In this document: piece by piece, positions 60,735 through 64,000 of the stretch
Position numbering within the stretch: the stretch's first letter is position 1
Layout of the letters: every line of letters starts with the position of its first letter
Assembly (NCBI GenBank): GCA_000980375.1
Contig: LARD01000005.1
Location: forward strand, 194,251-258,250
Direction of reading: 5' to 3'
Source of the DNA: Clostridium sp. K4410.MGS-306
GTDB taxonomy: Bacteria > Cyanobacteriota > Vampirovibrionia > Gastranaerophilales > Gastranaerophilaceae
Length of the DNA stretch: 64,000 bases
The notes under the pieces: generated by a model
What the model was told of the DNA's origin: nothing
What the model saw: only the letters and a program-made list of their open reading frames with translations
Database searches by the model: none
Made by a program: the position numbers and the translations under genes

Positions 60735-61004
60735 CTATTTTGCTAACAATTTGTTAACAGCAAGAGTTAATCTTGATTTTTTTCTTGCAGCAGTGTTTTT
60801 GTGCAAAACACCTTTAGAAACAGCTTTGTCACACAGTTTGTATGTGTGGCTGATAGCTGGTTTCAATTCTGCTTCGTTTTTGGCTTGTGCTAATTCAAGA
60901 GTTTTTCTGATTGCAGTTTTGATTTCAGATTTTACAGCAACGTTTTTCAATCTGTTTCTTTCTGCAATAAGTACTCTTTTTTTAGATGATTTAATGTTAG
61001 CCAT
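60735..61004 (-). CDS. rpsT: 30S ribosomal protein S20
   Basis: An 89-residue, basic, three-helix S20: MANIKSSKKRVLIAERNRLK at the start, SEIKTAIRKTLELAQAKNEA, and KGVLHKNTAARKKSRLTLAV in the last helix. It binds 16S rRNA early in 30S assembly. GAAAGGAAAAC precedes the ATG. A 5-bp hairpin (GGGCG/CGCCC) sits in the leader at about 61033-61049. Confidence 0.97.
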   Translation of the reverse strand: MANIKSSKKRVLIAERNRLKNVAVKSEIKTAIRKTLELAQAKNEAELKPAISHTYKLCDKAVSKGVLHKNTAARKKSRLTLAVNKLLAK

Positions 61005-61350
61005 TTTGTTTTCCTTTCATTTGCATTTCTTCGGGCGGTATTTACGCCCCCCTCTGAAATCTGCAATGAGGTTTGGTGAGTAATATTATTATAATCTAAC
61101 AAGTTTTGATTACAAGAGGTGTTGATACTGAATATTATGTTTTTATGTTGTTGTAATATTTTATGATTACAGTATTGAATAGCTCTACAAATAATTAAGC
61201 TTAACAATTCTTTACAAGTGTTTCAAATTCAATAATAATGCCTAATAGCATAGCATAGCTTGCAATAATTGTGACTTAGACAATTTCAATTTTATTGGTG
61301 TTTTTAAAAATATGTAGATGAAACTTTTTATTAAAGAAAGGATGGTAATT
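61005..61350. other. Divergent intergenic region between rpsT and a hypothetical gene
   Basis: About 345 bases without a convincing gene. It holds the rpsT leader with a GGGCG-GTATTTA-CGCCC hairpin (about 61033-61049), AT-rich sequence that probably includes both promoters, and a short TAGCA-type tandem repeat near 61246-61260. Short frames here lack start signals. Confidence 0.6.
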
Positions 61351-61659
61351 ATGGTAGCAGCATTAAAGTCAGGAATTAAAGCATTTGCTAATGCAGTTAG
61401 AAGAGAAGCAGTACAAAATAAAAAGTTTACAGAAGAATTAGTTTATAATCATGGAATTCGTTCTGAAATTACACCAAATGCTTTAAAAGGAATTACTAAA
61501 GATATGTTTACTCCTGCAGGAAAATTGTCCGAAAGCGGTTCTAATGAAGTCAAATCGATAATTAAGGAGTTTGGGCTTTCTCAAAATGCAACTTGGTCAG
61601 ATATTTTATCTGCGTTGGTAAATATTAAAAAGAATGCACCTTTAGTTCATAAAATATAA
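61351..61659 (+). CDS. Hypothetical protein
   Basis: A 102-residue protein, not recognised. It begins with an amphipathic, basic helix (MVAALKSGIKAFANAVRREA), then a mixed segment (NHGIRSEITPNALKGITKDM) and a C-terminal helical part. No signal peptide or catalytic motif is visible. The ATG at 61351 has AAAGGA upstream; an in-frame ATG at 61318 would add 11 residues without a ribosome site. It ends shortly before a bidirectional terminator facing ftsZ. Confidence 0.6.
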   Translation: MVAALKSGIKAFANAVRREAVQNKKFTEELVYNHGIRSEITPNALKGITKDMFTPAGKLSESGSNEVKSIIKEFGLSQNATWSDILSALVNIKKNAPLVHKI

Positions 61660-61672
61660 ATATAATACTCTA

Positions 61673-61707
61673 TAAAAAAGACTCGCTAGTTAGCGAGTCT
61701 TTTTTTG
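61673..61707. terminator. Bidirectional terminator between a hypothetical gene and ftsZ
   Basis: AAAAAAGACTCGCTA and TAGCGAGTCTTTTTT form a long perfect stem with a tiny loop and U tracts on both strands. Confidence 0.92.
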
Positions 61708-61717
61708 TTTATATCCG

Positions 61718-62926
61718 TTATTTCTGTAAAAACGGAGGAATATCAATAATGCTCATCAAATCATTTTGTGATTTTTGAGGTGAAATTGCCGGTTTTGGCT
61801 GAGGTGTGCTTGGTGCCAGTGAAGGAGCACTGTTTGTTGCAGATGCACTGCCTGTGTTAAATGAACCTGAGAAGAAATCAGCAGCACTTAAAGATTTAGC
61901 TGCTTCTTTTTTACCGGTATCAGGTGTTTTCATCTCAAAACCTGTTGCAATAACTGTGATTTGGATTTCTCCCTGGATTCTGTCATCAATAACAGAACCG
62001 AACGTAAAGATAGCATCTTCAGCAATTGCATCATGAATTACCTGTGCAGCTTCTGTTACTTCGTGTAATGTCATGTCAGAACCGCCAGTAACATTCATAA
62101 TAATACCGGACGCACCGTTAATAGATGTTTCAAGCAATGGTGAATTGATAGCGAGTTTAGCTGCTTCCATAGCTCTGCCTTCGCCTGTACCTCTACCGAT
62201 ACCCATTAAAGCAGAACCGCTTGATTGCATTACAGCTTTAACATCGGCAAAGTCTACGTTAATCATACCTGGTACTGTGATGATGTCAGATATACCCTGT
62301 ACACCTCTTAACAATACTTCATCAACAACCTGGAATGCTTCTTTCATTGTTGTTCTTCTTTCAACAACTTCAAGCAGTTTGTCGTTAGGTATAACAATGA
62401 GAGCGTCTACAGTTTCTTTTAATTTTTCAAGACCCTGCATAGCCTGATTCATTCTTCTTTTACCTTCAAAGCTGAAAGGTTTTGTTACAACACCGATTGT
62501 CAAAGCGCCTAATTCTTTTGCTATTTTTGCAACAACAGGAGCAGCACCGGTACCTGTACCTCCGCCCATGCCTGCAGTTACAAACACCATATCAGCACCG
62601 TCAAGTGCTTGTACAATCTGGTCTCTTGTTTCTTCAGCAGCTTTTTCACCAACTGAAGGGTCTCCGCCGGCGCCAAGTCCTTCTGTCAATTTACCGCCTA
62701 ATTGAATTTTGTTTTCTGCCAAAGACATTTTTAATACCTGAGCATCTGTATTCATTGCCCAGAAGTCAACGCCTGTAAGGCCTGCTTTAATCATTCTGTT
62801 AACAGCATTACCGCCGCCGCCTCCGGCGCCGATTACTTTAATGTCTGCTACATTTGATACTTGCGGAGTTTCCGTGTCTTGTTCTTTGTCTCTTCTGCCG
62901 AAGATATCTGGTCCGAAATTTTCCAC
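61718..62926 (-). CDS. ftsZ: Cell division protein FtsZ
   Basis: A 402-residue tubulin homologue that polymerises at midcell. The GTPase core shows [16 protein letters not shown] (about 31-46), [19 protein letters not shown] (tubulin signature, ~115-133), the T7-loop segment [11 protein letters not shown] and [14 protein letters not shown] Ser/Ala/Pro-rich linker leads to the C-terminal peptide [10 protein letters not shown] that binds FtsA/SepF-type anchors. The start is GTG at 62926 with AGAGGAAAA upstream. No other division gene adjoins it. The leader is long and contains a possible 14-codon ORF. Confidence 0.98.
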   Translation of the reverse strand: MENFGPDIFGRRDKEQDTETPQVSNVADIKVIGAGGGGGNAVNRMIKAGLTGVDFWAMNTDAQVLKMSLAENKIQLGGKLTEGLGAGGDPSVGEKAAEETRDQIVQALDGADMVFVTAGMGGGTGTGAAPVVAKIAKELGALTIGVVTKPFSFEGKRRMNQAMQGLEKLKETVDALIVIPNDKLLEVVERRTTMKEAFQVVDEVLLRGVQGISDIITVPGMINVDFADVKAVMQSSGSALMGIGRGTGEGRAMEAAKLAINSPLLETSINGASGIIMNVTGGSDMTLHEVTEAAQVIHDAIAEDAIFTFGSVIDDRIQGEIQITVIATGFEMKTPDTGKKEAAKSLSAADFFSGSFNTGSASATNSAPSLAPSTPQPKPAISPQKSQNDLMSIIDIPPFLQK

Positions 62927-63340
62927 TTATTTTCCTCTTTCAATCTAATCTTTTTTACCGAAAGGTATCTAATCTAGTGTCGACATTGCCGACTCAACTT
63001 CTCGAGCCGTCATTGACTCACCTTTTCAATTGACACTCAAAAAATCCGTTCACGTCACGTTGTTCCTTATCACGAATTTTTCTCGGACATTTTTTATTAC
63101 AACTTACTCATTATACTATTTTAAAAAAATTAAATAGTAAAGAAAATTAAGATATTTTAATACTTTTTTTAATATAAGTTAAAGATTCTCTTAACAATTT
63201 TTTTTTATGATGTATCATAAAGACATGTCATCTATTCATGATTAAATTTGTTTACATTACTTAATAAATCATGGGAATATGCGCAATTTTTTATATTTTT
63301 AATTGTTTTTAAAAGTACATAGTGTGTTTAAGGTGGGGAC
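62927..63340. other. Divergent intergenic region upstream of ftsZ
   Basis: About 410 bases. On the minus strand a TATAAT box near 63110-63115 suggests an ftsZ leader of ~180 bases. That leader has short inverted repeats around GTCGACA/TGTCGAC-like and GAGTCGG/CCGACTC sequences and a candidate leader ORF. The part from 63120 to 63310 is very AT-rich and probably holds the promoter of the plus-strand gene. No other gene is evident. Confidence 0.5.
62969..63013 (-). CDS. Candidate 14-residue leader peptide upstream of ftsZ
   Basis: MTAREVESAMSTLD is encoded from an ATG at 63013 with AAGGTGAG 5 bases upstream, a better ribosome site than that of ftsZ itself. It stops 43 bases before the ftsZ GTG. 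It could be a regulatory upstream ORF. Such a short frame can easily occur by chance. Confidence 0.25.
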   Translation of the reverse strand: MTAREVESAMSTLD

Positions 63341-64000
63341 ATGAAAGTTCAAGGAAATTACAATCAATACTCTGCGGCGCGCTCAAAACAGCAATCGTTC
63401 GGCAATTACGTTAATGCCCGCAGAATTAACAGGGCTGTTGGCTCTATGATGAGTGGAAAAACAAAAACACTTTATACTCTTGGTAAAAATAATGGAGAAA
63501 ATTTAAACAATACTGTTACTGCAGTTGGTACGGCAGCTGTTGCTCCAATATTTATTCGCTACAATCCGCTTTCTGATGAAGATCCCAAAGTTAAAGCTTA
63601 TTCAGCTCTTAGACAGCCACTTTCTGCCGTATTAGCTCTTGGTGTTCAACTTCCGGTTATGACAGCTTACAATAAACTTCTTGATATGTGGGCAACTTCA
63701 GGAAGGGTAAGAAGATTTGATCTGAGTGCAAAACCTCCTGAAACAACTCTTAAAAACCTTGCTAATGCTAGATACAACCAAGAAATGAGGGTTTTAAAAG
63801 CACAAGGTCTTTCTAAAAAAGAAATGGATGAAAAATTCTTTAAAGGCAGAACAAAAGCAGAAGTAATCGAAGATTTTGTAAATCAATCCAGAGATGATAT
63901 TTTCTACGCCAAAAGAGATCATCTTCGTGAATTGGCAGCAAATGGTCAGCCGATAACTGTTGCTCCGCTACGAGATGCGAATGGTAAAATTGTTGATTAT
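63341..64000 (+). CDS. Asn/Phe-tailed hypothetical protein, 3' end beyond the window
   Basis: The first 220 residues of a longer protein, not recognised. The N-terminus MKVQGNYNQYSAARSKQQSF continues GNYVNARR, like other tailed proteins here, with no Sec signal. Two weakly hydrophobic stretches (TVTAVGTAAVAPIFIRYN at about 58-75 and LSAVLALGVQLPVMTAYNK near 94-112) may be membrane-associated. A charged helical region follows, with NARYNQEMRVLKAQGLSKKE. AGGTGGGG, 4 bases before the ATG, is a strong start signal. Confidence 0.6.
   Translation, partial: MKVQGNYNQYSAARSKQQSFGNYVNARRINRAVGSMMSGKTKTLYTLGKNNGENLNNTVTAVGTAAVAPIFIRYNPLSDEDPKVKAYSALRQPLSAVLALGVQLPVMTAYNKLLDMWATSGRVRRFDLSAKPPETTLKNLANARYNQEMRVLKAQGLSKKEMDEKFFKGRTKAEVIEDFVNQSRDDIFYAKRDHLRELAANGQPITVAPLRDANGKIVDY

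Noticed and set aside
61246..61260. TAGCA short tandem repeat
   Set aside because: Only about three copies in AT-rich intergenic DNA; no reason to think it is functional.

Overview
The window is AT-rich bacterial chromosome, densely coding on both strands. I see no transposase, phage gene, rRNA or CRISPR array. The gene set suggests a fermentative, Gram-negative-type anaerobe: the [FeFe]-hydrogenase maturase HydF, a large AsmA-like envelope protein, a KdsC-like phosphatase, FliO, a DapL-type aminotransferase, an E. coli-type QueF, FolE2, RNase HIII and a split glycine decarboxylase. Several lineage-type proteins carry Asn/Tyr/Phe-rich N-terminal tails. The best fit is a gut member of the non-photosynthetic cyanobacterial class Vampirovibrionia/Melainabacteria (Gastranaerophilales-like). 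This placement is an inference from gene content; no marker was aligned.

Layout. 1-3.5 kb (minus): 5'-part of an SF1 helicase gene, HU, a SpoIID-like protein and a small 'RWYD' repeat protein. 3.5-7.8 kb (plus): glyS, a membrane PDZ protein and a GT35 alpha-glucan phosphorylase-like enzyme that lacks the PLP lysine. 7.9-11.3 kb: tig-clpP-clpX behind a promoter with a perfect palindrome. 11.4-16.2 kb: a hypothetical, queF, a dicarboxylate symporter, aroA and a single-domain response regulator. 16.4-19 kb: rpmG, tRNA-Trp, secE, nusG, rplK, rplA, with two look-alike structured elements before rplK and rplA that resemble the L1-binding stalk of 23S rRNA. 19-22 kb (minus): nitrogen assimilation (GltA-type glutamate synthase, glnA). 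22.5-28.3 kb (plus): fliO, a short neuB, a KdsC-like phosphatase, a TPR protein, lysC and a uridine-kinase-like P-loop protein. 28.5-35.4 kb: a ribbon-helix-helix regulator, a glycine-zipper protein, a 5'-nucleotidase-like enzyme and the AsmA-like protein. 35.4-39.2 kb (plus): rnhC, then gcvT-gcvH-gcvPA. 39.2-45.9 kb (minus): pyrH-frr-cdsA-rnc-rpe, an acidic membrane protein and pnp. 46-49.5 kb: L27, L21, an unusual radical-SAM protein and a secreted TPR protein. 49.8-55.5 kb (minus): a tight six-gene run (dehydrogenase, flippase-like protein, hydF, RWYD protein, folE2, dapL-like). 55.5-64 kb: a predicted papain-fold protein, a lone TOPRIM protein, a diguanylate cyclase, a beta-lactamase-fold protein, an omega-like protein, rpsT, ftsZ and the start of another tailed protein.

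Themes. Most of the window is housekeeping: translation, proteolysis, RNA decay, cell division, amino-acid and one-carbon metabolism. FolE2 and QueF catalyse early and late steps of queuosine synthesis (FolE2 also feeds folate). The NeuB/KdsC-like pair next to FliO hints at a nonulosonic-acid pathway that may decorate the cell surface or flagella.

The less ordinary signals are: (i) several unrelated proteins with a Sec-less, Asn-rich N-terminus ending in an N/S-F-G or F-K motif; (ii) promoters whose -10 box lies exactly 6 nt before the ATG, implying leaderless mRNAs; (iii) duplicated L1-stalk-like leader elements; (iv) enzymes lacking a hallmark residue (GT35 Lys to Ser, class A beta-lactamase Glu166 to Leu); (v) a two-member RWYD double-repeat family.
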